12,611 nucleotides of DNA from positions 1 to 12,611 of the forward strand of contig JALXDW010000413.1 of NCBI GenBank assembly GCA_027070385.1, in the 5' to 3' direction. A program made the position numbers and the translations under genes. Positions 1-7,581 of this stretch are shown here, in pieces. Every line of letters begins with the position of its first letter. Within the stretch, counting starts at the first letter, position 1. Source of the stretch: Chromatiales bacterium (lineage in GTDB: Bacteria; Pseudomonadota; Gammaproteobacteria; UBA6429; Thiohalophilaceae). The notes under the pieces were generated by a model. It was not told the DNA's origin. It did no database searches and saw only the letters and a list, made by a program, of their open reading frames with translations.

Positions 1-72
1 TAATTAATATTAATATTTTAGTATAGCGAAATAAAAACCCTTACACACCCCAAATTAACAAGAGAGAATGTT

Positions 73-555
73 ATGCCATCATTTGATGTGGTTTCTGAAA
101 TCAATATGCACGAAGTGACCAATGCGGTTGATCAGGCGAATCGGGAATTGACGACGCGGTTTGACTTCAGGGGAACCGATGCAAAATTTGAGCAGCAGGA
201 AGAAGGTATTATGATGACCGCCCAGGCAGAATTTCAGCTGAAACAAATGCTTGATATTCTTCAAAATAAAATGCACAAACGGGGTGTGGATATTTTTTGC
301 CTTGATGTACAGCCGCATAAACCGCTGGGTAAGGAAGTTAAACAGTTAGTCAAGTTGCGCCAGGGAATCGAACAGGCCGACGCCAAAAAGATGATTAAAT
401 TAATAAAAGATGCCAAGTTGAAGGTACAATCGGCCATTCAGGGCGAAAAATTACGCATTACTGGCAAAAAAAGGGATGATTTGCAGGCCGTTATTGCTTT
501 GTTGAAAGAGGCCAATCTTGAAATTCCTCTCCAGTATGAAAACTTCAGAGACTAA
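73..555 (+). CDS. yajQ: YajQ family nucleotide-binding protein
   Basis: This is a complete 160-residue protein, close to the usual length of about 160 for YajQ. It opens with MPSFDVVSEINMHEVTNAVD and continues with the family-typical block around residues 28-40 (TRFDFRGTDAKFE). The middle and end carry the conserved segments KLIKDAKLKVQSAIQGEKLR and ITGKKRDDLQAVI. Family members are small cytoplasmic proteins with two ferredoxin-like folds that bind nucleotides or RNA. A Xanthomonas homologue is reported to bind cyclic-di-GMP and affect transcription and virulence; whether this one does is inference. The start is the ATG at 73, preceded by a purine-rich AAGAGAG about 6 bases upstream. An ATG at 68 is in another frame. 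The gene appears to stand alone, with a 317-base gap before the next large gene. Confidence 0.95.
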   Translation: MPSFDVVSEINMHEVTNAVDQANRELTTRFDFRGTDAKFEQQEEGIMMTAQAEFQLKQMLDILQNKMHKRGVDIFCLDVQPHKPLGKEVKQLVKLRQGIEQADAKKMIKLIKDAKLKVQSAIQGEKLRITGKKRDDLQAVIALLKEANLEIPLQYENFRD

Positions 556-872
556 TAATATCTTGTATTTCAATAGCTTACCTGAGTTCTCGAAACAATG
601 ATTTTATTCTGCAGCCCGGCTGAATTTTGAGTATAATTTAAGCGATTATTGCAAATTGCATTTAATTTTCAAGTCAGGCGCCCTTTGCTTGCACCTTGCC
701 CGGTGAATGATTAATTTGTTAAAGATAAATTAAATATGGATTCAGAGCACTGATTCGACTGCATGAATTTGTATATAAAGACCGGGGGAGGTTTTTCTTG
801 ATGGTTTTACAATATCCTTGTTGTGGTCTTTTGCAACAGTCATATTTATTTTCTTAAAATGAAAAAATAACA
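556..872. other. 317-base gap between yajQ and the AAA+ gene
   Basis: This AT-rich gap holds no long gene and I see no convincing terminator after yajQ. A perfect TATAAT lies at 632-637 and could be a -10 box, but I see no good -35 at the right distance. A 7-base inverted repeat (TTAATTT/AAATTAA, 711-733, 9-base loop) may be no more than AT-rich chance. Near the right end is a short ORF with a strong ribosome binding site, listed separately. If transcription of the AAA+ gene starts at the TATAAT, its mRNA leader would be over 200 bases long and would include that short ORF. Confidence 0.5.
801..857 (+). CDS. Possible 18-codon leader ORF upstream of the AAA+ gene
   Basis: The ATG at 801 follows a strong Shine-Dalgarno (GGGGGAGG, 784-791) at 9 bases spacing. 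It opens an 18-codon frame encoding MVLQYPCCGLLQQSYLFS, ending at TAA 855-857. The stop lies 15 bases before the ATG of the AAA+ gene, in the same frame. The AAA+ gene itself has only a weak A-rich region ahead of its start, so the best ribosome binding site here belongs to the short ORF. The peptide matches no family I recognise. It could be a translated leader that couples or controls expression of the AAA+ gene, or a chance ORF. The adjacent Cys-Cys pair and the lack of codon runs do not suggest a classical amino-acid attenuator. The good ribosome binding site is seen directly; the role is inference. Confidence 0.3.
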   Translation: MVLQYPCCGLLQQSYLFS

Positions 873-2348
873 ATGAAGGACTCACACGATTTAAGCCTAT
901 TGATTCAATCAAGAGTTCCGATTATTTCATTGGAAACCAAGGAAGAACGTCGTGCGATTGAATTATTAACCACTGTTGCCGCTAAACTGTTTACCCCATT
1001 GTATCGTTGGAGTATTACCGAGGGGTTGTTACGGCTTGAAGAAGGTTTTTCTTCTCAACGGCATAATGCACAACCGCAGGATGTTTTGGGACATATTAAA
1101 GCAAGCCTGCACCCCGGAATTTTTATTTTAACCGATTTCCACCCGTATCTTGATGATCCATTGCATGTACGGTTGTTAAAAGATATTGCAATCAGCTACC
1201 CCGATGCACCACGCACGATTGTGTTACTGAGTCACGATCTTTTCATTCCCGAAGAATTAAGTAATTTTTGTGCAAATTTTCAGCTTAGTATGCCAGGACG
1301 GAAACAGATTGCGCAGCAAGTTAAAAAAATAGCCGATAGTTGGTCGGCAGAAAATAATGGTCAGCGGGTAAAAGCGGATAAACAGGCATATGAAATGTTA
1401 TTGGGTAATTTAACCGGGCTGACTTTAACCGAAGTAAAACGCCTGGCACATAGCGCGATCTATGATGATGGTGCAATTACCGAGTCGGATATTCCTGAAG
1501 TATTAAAAGCCAAATACGAGTTATTAAATACGGATAGTATTTTACAGTTTGAGTATAAGACTGAAAAATTTTCAGATGTGGGTGGTTTTAGTGTTGTCAA
1601 GCAATGGTTGACTCAACGCAAGCAGGCTTTTATTAAAGAGATTCCTGGCCTTAAACCACCAAAAGGGATGTTGTTATTGGGTGTGCAAGGTTGTGGCAAG
1701 TCACTTGCGGCAAAGGCGGTTGCCGGTATCTGGGGGTTACCTTTGCTGCATCTGGATTTTGGTGCGCTATTTAATAAATACCATGGTGAAACAGAGCGAA
1801 ATTTACGCAAAGCACTCGAAACAGCAGAAGTCATGGCGCCGTGTATTTTATGGGTGGATGAGATTGAAAAAGCATTGGGGACTTCTGAAAATGATGGTGG
1901 AACCAGTCAACGTGTATTGGCAACATTGTTAACCTGGTTAGCAGAAAAAAACAAACCGGTTTTTATGGTTGCAACAGCGAATAATATAGATTCACTGCCA
2001 CCTGAGCTTATTCGTAAAGGTCGCTTTGATGAAATCTTTTTTGTCGACTTACCTAAACATGCCGTACGCATGAGTATTTTTAAAATTCACTTGAAGCGTC
2101 GAATGCTGGATCCGGCTCTTTTTAACCTCGATGACCTGGCGAAACAGGCGGAAGGATTTTCAGGCGCAGAAATTGAGCAAGCAATTGTATCGGCTTTTTA
2201 CAGTGCGCATGCAAATAATACTGCGGTGAATGATCAGGCCATATTAAAAGCACTGGCACAGACAAAACCTTTGTCGGTGATAATGGCAGAGCCGATTGCA
2301 CGTTTGCGAGCCTGGGCAAAAGATCGTACCGTATTAGCTGACGATTAG
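873..2348 (+). CDS. AAA+ ATPase, Ycf46/SpoVK-like
   Basis: This 491-residue protein has a roughly 225-residue N-terminal domain followed by a classical AAA module. Walker A is GVQGCGKS (270-277), Walker B is ILWVDE (325-330), and the second region of homology spans about 363-390 with sensor-1 Asn370/371 and arginine-finger candidates Arg381 and Arg384. The sensor-2-type helix [11 protein letters not shown] is at 428-438. The N-terminal half, with [20 protein letters not shown] near the start, resembles the N-domain of the Ycf46-like group known from cyanobacteria and plastids and also found in proteobacteria. Such proteins probably act as hexameric remodelling ATPases in the cytoplasm; the substrate is not predictable here. 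There is no transmembrane segment and no protease domain. The ATG at 873 is the only usable start in frame after the TAA at 855, but its Shine-Dalgarno is poor. The gene is monocistronic and convergent with the rhodanese gene. Confidence 0.88.
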   Translation: MKDSHDLSLLIQSRVPIISLETKEERRAIELLTTVAAKLFTPLYRWSITEGLLRLEEGFSSQRHNAQPQDVLGHIKASLHPGIFILTDFHPYLDDPLHVRLLKDIAISYPDAPRTIVLLSHDLFIPEELSNFCANFQLSMPGRKQIAQQVKKIADSWSAENNGQRVKADKQAYEMLLGNLTGLTLTEVKRLAHSAIYDDGAITESDIPEVLKAKYELLNTDSILQFEYKTEKFSDVGGFSVVKQWLTQRKQAFIKEIPGLKPPKGMLLLGVQGCGKSLAAKAVAGIWGLPLLHLDFGALFNKYHGETERNLRKALETAEVMAPCILWVDEIEKALGTSENDGGTSQRVLATLLTWLAEKNKPVFMVATANNIDSLPPELIRKGRFDEIFFVDLPKHAVRMSIFKIHLKRRMLDPALFNLDDLAKQAEGFSGAEIEQAIVSAFYSAHANNTAVNDQAILKALAQTKPLSVIMAEPIARLRAWAKDRTVLADD

Positions 2349-2361
2349 CCCGGGTCGGTTT

Positions 2362-2378
2362 TTAAGTTATCAACTTAA
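2362..2378. repeat. Short inverted repeat between convergent genes
   Basis: TTAAGTT and AACTTAA flank a 3-base loop (ATC). A looser CCCGG (2349-2353) and CCGGG (2399-2403) pair lies outside it. The repeat sits in the 59-base space between the stop codons of the AAA+ and rhodanese genes, where a shared terminator would be expected. The stem is AT-rich and has no clean T-run after it on either strand, so it is at best a weak terminator. Confidence 0.25.
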
Positions 2379-2407
2379 TAATAGTGGAAAATCAACAGCC
2401 GGGATAT

Positions 2408-3295
2408 TCAAGGTTTCATACCTTTTGTTAATGGTGCATTTGCTGTTTTGGCGTATTGCTGCATTGAACCATCAAAGACTTTAACATTGGTAAACCCAAG
2501 ATAGCGTAAAGTCAGGTAAGATTGTGCGGCCCGATGTCCTGAGTGGCAGTAAAGAATAACGGGTTGTGTTTTACTGTGTAGCCCGATTTGTTCAAGTTGT
2601 TTTTTCAGAACAGTTTCAGGTTTGAATTTAAACTGATTTTTAAAATCGACCGCATTGTTCCAGCTCCATAAATGAGCACCTGGAATATGACCGCTGCGTC
2701 GTTGTTTGATATGCCCAATGTATTCGTCTTTGGAACGCACGTCGATAAGTAATGTTTTCTTATCACGGCTTGCAGGCAGGACATCATCAATGCTTGCCAG
2801 ATGAATATCTGGCACTGATTTTGTTAGTGTGTAGTTTGTTTTTCTCTTTGGTTGAAACGGGGTTGCTGTGACAGGTCGCCCTTCCAAAATCCATTTTACC
2901 AGGCCACCATTGAGCAGTGAAACTCTTTTATGGTTAATACGTTCCAGCTCCCAGAATAAACGCCCGGCATGAAGCCCGCCGATATCATCATAAATAATAA
3001 TATGACTGGCCGGGGTTACACCGAGTAAACCGAGCAGCTTGGCAATGTTTTGTCGCCCAATACTGACTGAAATACCCTTTTTGAGTTGTTGATTAAGTAC
3101 ATGGTAAGGCAGTTGTATGGCATTTTTAATGTGAAAACGTTGGTACTGCATTTCATCTGACATATCAATCAGAACAATAGAGGCATTATTCTGATGTGCT
3201 GCCAGCCATTGCGTCGATACCGTAACCGGTGCGGCATAGGCAAGGGATGAGAGAGAAGCGAATAGAAAAATTAATATGCGTAAAAGAGGTTTCAT
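2408..3295 (-). CDS. Exported tandem rhodanese (sulfurtransferase)
   Basis: The reading frame extends upstream to 3577, but the start at 3295 gives a 295-residue protein beginning MKPLLRILIFLFASLSSLAY. That is a signal peptide with a likely AYA|AP cleavage near residue 21, so the product should be periplasmic. The upstream extension overlaps the divergent gene at 3386. The alternative ATG at 3325 overlaps a candidate -10 box. Two rhodanese domains follow, about 23-142 and 160-290. The second carries the active-site loop CHSGHR with nucleophile Cys250. The equivalent strand of the first domain (IIIYDDIGGLHAGR, 99-112) has no cysteine, as in SseA-type thiosulfate or mercaptopyruvate sulfurtransferases, where the N-domain is structural. 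It probably transfers sulfane sulfur to cyanide or a thiol acceptor. The true substrate is unknown. Confidence 0.88.
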   Translation of the reverse strand: MKPLLRILIFLFASLSSLAYAAPVTVSTQWLAAHQNNASIVLIDMSDEMQYQRFHIKNAIQLPYHVLNQQLKKGISVSIGRQNIAKLLGLLGVTPASHIIIYDDIGGLHAGRLFWELERINHKRVSLLNGGLVKWILEGRPVTATPFQPKRKTNYTLTKSVPDIHLASIDDVLPASRDKKTLLIDVRSKDEYIGHIKQRRSGHIPGAHLWSWNNAVDFKNQFKFKPETVLKKQLEQIGLHSKTQPVILYCHSGHRAAQSYLTLRYLGFTNVKVFDGSMQQYAKTANAPLTKGMKP

Positions 3296-3323
3296 CGTGT
3301 AATCCGGCTTGAATAGTGAATTC

Positions 3324-3329
3324 ATTATA
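3324..3329 (-). promoter_or_regulatory. Candidate -10 box for the rhodanese gene
   Basis: On the minus strand the hexamer is a perfect TATAAT, about 29 bases upstream of the rhodanese ATG at 3295. No strong -35 lies 16-18 bases further upstream. The position supports a start at 3295 rather than 3325. The 90-base space between the two divergent genes is very AT-rich and must also hold the promoter of the gene at 3386, which I cannot pick out. Confidence 0.3.
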
Positions 3330-3385
3330 TATAGGCTAATATCTAAAGTCTTTAAATATAAAGAAATAATAAAGTTAAGTAAACT

Positions 3386-4837
3386 ATGTCGCAAATAGCG
3401 TGCAAATACCATTACGATTTGCCTGCACGGTGGTCTTGCCCTGCCTGTAGGATAAACTTCTGTACGAACTGTGTCCAACCTCAGCATGGGGAAGCACCAC
3501 GTTGCGCTATTTGTAATACTGCATTGAACATTGTTGGGGCTGAAAATGTAGTATTGCCTTTTTGGCAAAGGCTGCATTATTTTTTTATGTACCCACTTAA
3601 TCCGGTTCCTGTTGGTATTATGATTTTACTGGTCACTATTGTTGCCGTTTTCGGGAATACGCTGTTTGGTATTCTCGCTGTGCTGCTCAGTATTCTTGTT
3701 TTTATGAAGTATGCATATGTTGTTCTGGAAGATACCTCTCAGGGTTATCTGTCACCGCGGCCATTTTCAGTTGAAATGATAACCAACAATCTGGAGTTGC
3801 CATTTAAGCATGTATTGAATATTTTTTTAATCATTGCGATTAATTACCTGGTGTATAACTACAGCCGAGAAGTAGAGTTCGACTATCTATTCTACGCAAC
3901 GCTGTCAATTACCCTTTTCTTTTTACCAACGAGTGTCATGGTGCTGGCAGTAAAGCATAGTTTTATCAGTGCATTTAATCCGCTATTACATTTTCATATT
4001 GTCAAAAATATTGGTGCTGCTTATCTGTTGTTGTATCTGTTTCTATTTATGATGCTGAGTTCAGCTGCGGCAGCTGTTTATTATATAAATCAGCTTGTTC
4101 CATCTGAATTTTATTTGAGCATGGACTTTTTTATCAGTATGTTTTTTTTACTCAGTATTTTTAATATGTTGGGTTATGTGCTGTATCAGTATCATGAAAA
4201 AATTGGTTTTGGTGTCGATATTGAAGTTTCAAGCAGTCAGCTTGATATTGATGGGCAGGCGCCATTTAAACTAAGAATGCCGGCAATGGTCGATATTGAA
4301 ATTCTGGTTCAGGAAGGTGAATATCATCAGGCTTTAACCCGACTGGAAAAACTGATTGCTCAACATCCCAGTGATATGCATGCACGTGGCTATTATCAAA
4401 AGCTGTTACATTTGTTAGGCAGGACTCAACAGGCCAGAACACACTGTGCTGATTTTGTTGGTCGACTGATGGATGAAAAGAAAATCACGCAGGCTATTCA
4501 GGTTTTTAGTGCCTGTCATGAACAGGATTCAGCCATTACACTGGAAAAGCCGGCACAGCGTCTGGAAATGGCATCCATTTTAATGAATAACGGCAAGCAT
4601 CGGCTGGCGATGCATTTGTTGAATAATTTACATAAAGATCATCCTGCGTATTCGGAGATTCCTGAAGCCTATTTAATGGTGGCCAGGATGATGTCTGATC
4701 AATTCAATCAGGATGATAAGGCGATCCAGATATTACATTTTGTATTGGAAAACTATCCACAAAATAAAGGAATTGAGGCGGTGCAGGACTATCTTAATAT
4801 TCTGGAAGCTGTCACACAATCACGGGATTCCGGTTAA
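3386..4837 (+). CDS. B-box zinc-finger, multi-pass membrane protein with TPR-like tail
   Basis: This 483-residue protein has three parts. Residues 6-43 carry Cys6, His9, Cys18, Cys21, Cys26, Cys29, His34, Cys40 and Cys43, the spacing of a B-box-type zinc finger able to bind two zinc ions. Residues about 60-275 hold around six hydrophobic segments, for example PVGIMILLVTIVAVFG and the long runs near 140-175, 205-230 and 245-265. Residues about 305-475 are soluble and helical with TPR-like repeats (EGEYHQALTRLEKLIAQHP; NNGKHRLAMHLLNNLHKDHP; DKAIQILHFVLENYP). There is no signal peptide, so the zinc finger is probably cytoplasmic. Function is unknown; the domains suggest a scaffold for protein interactions at the inner membrane. 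It starts at ATG 3386 with a poor Shine-Dalgarno. It ends 6 bases from the stop of the rhomboid gene, which also has a TPR-like tail. Confidence 0.8.
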   Translation: MSQIACKYHYDLPARWSCPACRINFCTNCVQPQHGEAPRCAICNTALNIVGAENVVLPFWQRLHYFFMYPLNPVPVGIMILLVTIVAVFGNTLFGILAVLLSILVFMKYAYVVLEDTSQGYLSPRPFSVEMITNNLELPFKHVLNIFLIIAINYLVYNYSREVEFDYLFYATLSITLFFLPTSVMVLAVKHSFISAFNPLLHFHIVKNIGAAYLLLYLFLFMMLSSAAAAVYYINQLVPSEFYLSMDFFISMFFLLSIFNMLGYVLYQYHEKIGFGVDIEVSSSQLDIDGQAPFKLRMPAMVDIEILVQEGEYHQALTRLEKLIAQHPSDMHARGYYQKLLHLLGRTQQARTHCADFVGRLMDEKKITQAIQVFSACHEQDSAITLEKPAQRLEMASILMNNGKHRLAMHLLNNLHKDHPAYSEIPEAYLMVARMMSDQFNQDDKAIQILHFVLENYPQNKGIEAVQDYLNILEAVTQSRDSG

Positions 4838-4843
4838 ATTCTT

Positions 4844-6298
4844 TTATGAAACACCGGCTATTCTTGCCTGCTTGCTATCAGGGAAGTCTTTAACCAGTAA
4901 AGCTTTGTATTTTTGGTAATGTTCTGTCCGATTCGACTTTTTAAGTCCATTGATTAGGCTAAGTAATAACTCGGGTTGTTTATCGGTATTACTGTCGTGT
5001 TTCAGCAAATAGTGGCATATTTTTTCCGCATCATCCAGATAGTTGTGATTTGAAAAAACCGTTGCCAGATAATAAAGAAGATCCGGTGTAAATTTGGCAG
5101 ACGGTTTGGCTGTTTCAGAATATTCAGTATAAACACGGTGAATGAGTTTTTCATAACCGGATTGTTCGCCTGCAAGTTTAATGACCTGATGAGCAAAAAC
5201 ATGGTATTGATCGGTGTCCGGATGAATTTTTTCCAGATGATAAAGTTGTTTTACCACGTCAAGATTATTGGGTTGATGAATCAGTAGCTCGTTAAGAATT
5301 TTATGTGCCTTGTTAAAATCGAGCTGAGCGATCAGATCCATCGCTTGTTGAAATTTTTTGTTAAAATCAAGTTGCCGAGAATTATCCTGGATCGTGTCCT
5401 GATGGATTAACTGAGGATAACGCTTGTAAATCAGCCCTAGCAATGCCCCGGTTAGTAAACCACCGATATGTGACAGGTTGCTGACTTGATCAAGAAAAAG
5501 GTATTGATTGAGTAATTCATAAATCAGCCAGACGGGTAATAATATTAATGCCGGTGCAGTGACATAGCCAAAATAAAAAATAACACTGTAAAAGAAACGA
5601 ATTTTTCGCATACCATAAAGTAATGTGTAAAAGCCAACCAGCCCGGCAATGGCACCGGAAGCACCTACAACCCAGTAAGCTGCGTTGGGTTCCATCAGTA
5701 TTAGGGTTGCACCTGAGGCAATGCCCGAAATCAGAAAAACAAACAGGTAAGCACTACGGCCTATGGCCAGCTCAATGACAAAGCCAAACATAAACAGAAA
5801 GATCATATTAATGATGAGATGATTCATATCATCGTGTAAGAAATTATGAATAACCAGCGATTCCAGTGAGTATTGATAAGGTTTCAGCCCGTATCGGTAT
5901 TTAACGATACGGTTTAACAAGCGTTTAAATTCGGTATGCTTTTGTAGCCACATTTTAAATTGCGGATGTTGGGGGGTAATGATGTGGTAGTTGTCCAGCT
6001 TTGACAGGAACTGACCATCGAGCATGATTTTTTTCAGGATGATAGCCTGAGCCTGTTGTGGATTTTTGTCCAACTCGTTCCTGAGCTGGGTACGGTCTTT
6101 AGTGTTCAGGTATTTTAGATAAGCTGGGGTTTCAATATTGGATAACCCGGATTGCATATAATACTGGAAGGCAAGCGCTTCGCTCTGATTATCATTGTTT
6201 TGCCAGGTAAAATAGGCTCCAACACATAGCAATATCAGTAAAATGGTTAAAATAGGTGGGTTTTGCCAGTGTGGTTTTTTTTCAATAGGAATAAACAT
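4844..6298 (-). CDS. Rhomboid intramembrane serine protease with TPR-like tail
   Basis: From the ATG at 6298 the protein has 484 residues. The frame can be extended to a TTG at 6343, but neither start has a clear Shine-Dalgarno. A first membrane segment (about 16-32) is followed by an unusually long extramembrane stretch (about 33-140), then the rhomboid core (about 145-292). The core has the HxxxN motif (His160, Asn164), the catalytic Ser214 in GASGAIAG, and the catalytic His277 in SHIGG. Order and approximate spacing match GlpG-type rhomboids, so it should be an active Ser-His protease cutting transmembrane substrates. Residues about 305-475 form a helical tail with TPR-like features (DFNKAHKILNELLIHQPNN; NYLDDAEKICHYLLKH). 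This tail recalls the convergent zinc-finger membrane protein at 3386. Its substrate cannot be deduced. Confidence 0.9.
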   Translation of the reverse strand: MFIPIEKKPHWQNPPILTILLILLCVGAYFTWQNNDNQSEALAFQYYMQSGLSNIETPAYLKYLNTKDRTQLRNELDKNPQQAQAIILKKIMLDGQFLSKLDNYHIITPQHPQFKMWLQKHTEFKRLLNRIVKYRYGLKPYQYSLESLVIHNFLHDDMNHLIINMIFLFMFGFVIELAIGRSAYLFVFLISGIASGATLILMEPNAAYWVVGASGAIAGLVGFYTLLYGMRKIRFFYSVIFYFGYVTAPALILLPVWLIYELLNQYLFLDQVSNLSHIGGLLTGALLGLIYKRYPQLIHQDTIQDNSRQLDFNKKFQQAMDLIAQLDFNKAHKILNELLIHQPNNLDVVKQLYHLEKIHPDTDQYHVFAHQVIKLAGEQSGYEKLIHRVYTEYSETAKPSAKFTPDLLYYLATVFSNHNYLDDAEKICHYLLKHDSNTDKQPELLLSLINGLKKSNRTEHYQKYKALLVKDFPDSKQARIAGVS

Positions 6299-6367
6299 GT
6301 TTGTTTGAGAGTTGACCCGGCTAAAATGATATTTAAAAGGCAAGTTTTTATTGTCATGCCGGTTTTA

Positions 6368-6376
6368 ACTATAGCA
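6368..6376 (-). promoter_or_regulatory. Candidate extended -10 promoter for the rhomboid gene
   Basis: The minus strand reads TGCTATAGT, an extended -10 (TGn joined to TATAGT, five of six consensus). A poor -35 (TTCCTT, 6391-6396) lies 17 bases upstream; extended -10 promoters often tolerate this. Transcription would begin near 6361, giving a leader of about 60 bases to the ATG at 6298. Confidence 0.4.
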
Positions 6377-6413
6377 TTGGGCTTAAACAGAAGGAAATAG
6401 AGGGATTAAAAAC

Positions 6414-6428
6414 ATGGCTTTTAGCCAT
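6414..6428. repeat. Perfect inverted repeat in the divergent promoter region
   Basis: ATGGCT and AGCCAT flank a TTT loop. With AAAC at 6410-6413 and GTTT at 6431-6434 the stem can extend by four pairs past a 2-base bulge. It lies upstream of the -35 of the gene at 6564 and upstream of the proposed rhomboid promoter, a position fitting an operator for either gene. It lacks a T-run and is in untranscribed space if the proposed promoters are right, so a terminator is unlikely. Confidence 0.35.
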
Positions 6429-6451
6429 AAGTTTGCTGGATTTCTCAATAA

Positions 6452-6479
6452 TTGCAATTACTGTTAATAATTTTATGAT
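6452..6479 (+). promoter_or_regulatory. Candidate sigma-70 promoter for the dual cNMP-domain gene
   Basis: TTGCAA (6452-6457) and TATGAT (6474-6479) are separated by 16 bases. They match the -35 and -10 consensus at four and five of six positions. Transcription would start near 6486, leaving a leader of about 77 bases before the ATG at 6564. A short palindrome, ATTGCAAT (6451-6458), covers the -35. Confidence 0.45.
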
Positions 6480-6563
6480 TCCCCGCAAAAACTGTGAAGC
6501 ATGTCCTAAAATTAAATACGCAGCTGGCCGATGATAAGTAAAAGAAATGAACGGGGAAAATAA

Positions 6564-7478
6564 ATGACAGATGCAGCAACCGATATAATGAATGCCGTTG
6601 AAAGGGCTCTGGATTGTGAGACTGCTTTTGGTGACTTGCTGACAGTTGAACAACGTCAATTTTTACTTGATCGTGGTGTTGTACGCAGTGTATTGCCAGG
6701 CGAAGTCTTATGTGAATATGGCCAGCGAGGCGATCGGGTTTACATTCTGGTATTTGGTGAAGTTGAAGTGAGTAAATCCGATGGCGATCAAAGTGTTGTA
6801 CTGGCCCATTTACGTCAGGGAGAAATTTTTGGGGAAATATCGGCACTGTATCATTCGCCACGGGTTTCAACGGTGACAGTGAGTAAACCTTCTGTTTTAT
6901 TGGAAATTCCGGGGGACACTTTAACGCAAGTAGTTGATCAGAATCGCTTATTACGCTCAGCAATTATTCAGCGCTACAAAACACGCATAACTAAAACGGC
7001 TTTACGTGGTGTGGCTTCATTACGTTACCTGGCCGATGATGCCTTACAGGAGCTTGTCGAGCGTTCATCATTAGTGGGTATCCCAGAGGGCAATAAAATT
7101 GTAGAGGAGGGCGAGGCCGGTGATGCGCTTTATATTGTGATATATGGTACAGCACGGGTGACACATAATTTCAGTGGTTCGCAAATTAATCTTGCACTGT
7201 TGCGAGCCGGAGACTATTTTGGTGAATGGTCAATATTAACGGGCGCACCACGGGCTGCATCAGTTACTGCCGTGACACCGGTTGAAGCCGTGCGCCTGGA
7301 TTGCGATCTGTTTCTTGATTTTATTAAAGATAACCCGGAAGTACGTGATCGAATCGATTTGGATGCACATAATCGGCATGATATTACGCTGCAATTCGGT
7401 GAGTTACCTGCAACCCCGGAACGGGCAGCGTCAATGGTGAACAATATCGAACAAATTATCCGCGATCCTTCTGAGTAA
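6564..7478 (+). CDS. Protein with two cyclic-nucleotide-binding domains
   Basis: This 304-residue soluble protein contains two cNMP-binding folds in tandem, about residues 24-140 and 151-268. Each has a phosphate-binding cassette: GEIFGEISALYHSPRVSTV (87-104) and GDYFGEWSILTGAPRAASV (216-234). Both keep the key Gly-Glu and Arg, so both look able to bind a cyclic nucleotide. The layout resembles the regulatory subunit of eukaryotic protein kinase A, but no kinase-inhibitor segment is visible. There is no helix-turn-helix after either domain, so it is unlike Crp/Fnr regulators and probably acts by protein contacts. The short C-terminal tail (about 270-304) matches nothing I know. The ATG at 6564 has a good GGGGA (6553-6557) at 6 bases. 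The gene is divergent from the rhomboid gene and is followed by a 103-base gap with an inverted repeat. Confidence 0.88.
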   Translation: MTDAATDIMNAVERALDCETAFGDLLTVEQRQFLLDRGVVRSVLPGEVLCEYGQRGDRVYILVFGEVEVSKSDGDQSVVLAHLRQGEIFGEISALYHSPRVSTVTVSKPSVLLEIPGDTLTQVVDQNRLLRSAIIQRYKTRITKTALRGVASLRYLADDALQELVERSSLVGIPEGNKIVEEGEAGDALYIVIYGTARVTHNFSGSQINLALLRAGDYFGEWSILTGAPRAASVTAVTPVEAVRLDCDLFLDFIKDNPEVRDRIDLDAHNRHDITLQFGELPATPERAASMVNNIEQIIRDPSE

Positions 7479-7501
7479 CGTTTTCATTTTACCTCTCCCT
7501 G

Positions 7502-7523
7502 CTTGCCACTCTATTATGGCAAG
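7502..7523. repeat. Perfect 7-base inverted repeat after the cNMP gene
   Basis: CTTGCCA and TGGCAAG flank an 8-base loop, 23 bases after the stop at 7478. No T-run follows, so it is not a standard intrinsic terminator. The left arm contains TTGCCA (7503-7508), which sits 18 bases upstream of TATGCA (7527-7532), a weak promoter pair for the gene at 7582. The repeat could therefore be an operator overlapping that promoter. Confidence 0.35.
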
Positions 7524-7581
7524 AAATATGCATGTTATCTGCTGTTCAAATCCAAATAATAAGGACGATGAAGGGAGATTT

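Noticed and set aside
3296..3577. Upstream extension of the rhodanese frame to 3577
   Set aside because: It overlaps the first 190 bases of the divergent zinc-finger gene, and the signal peptide begins at 3295. The extension is a shadow of the other gene.
4830..4857. CCGGT and ACCGG inverted repeat across the zinc-finger and rhomboid stop codons
   Set aside because: The arms are 5 bases with an 18-base loop and no T-run, so it is too weak to call a terminator.
6445..6963. A 172-codon minus-strand ORF opposite the dual cNMP gene
   Set aside because: Its translation resembles no family, and the plus-strand frame encodes a clear two-domain protein over the same bases.
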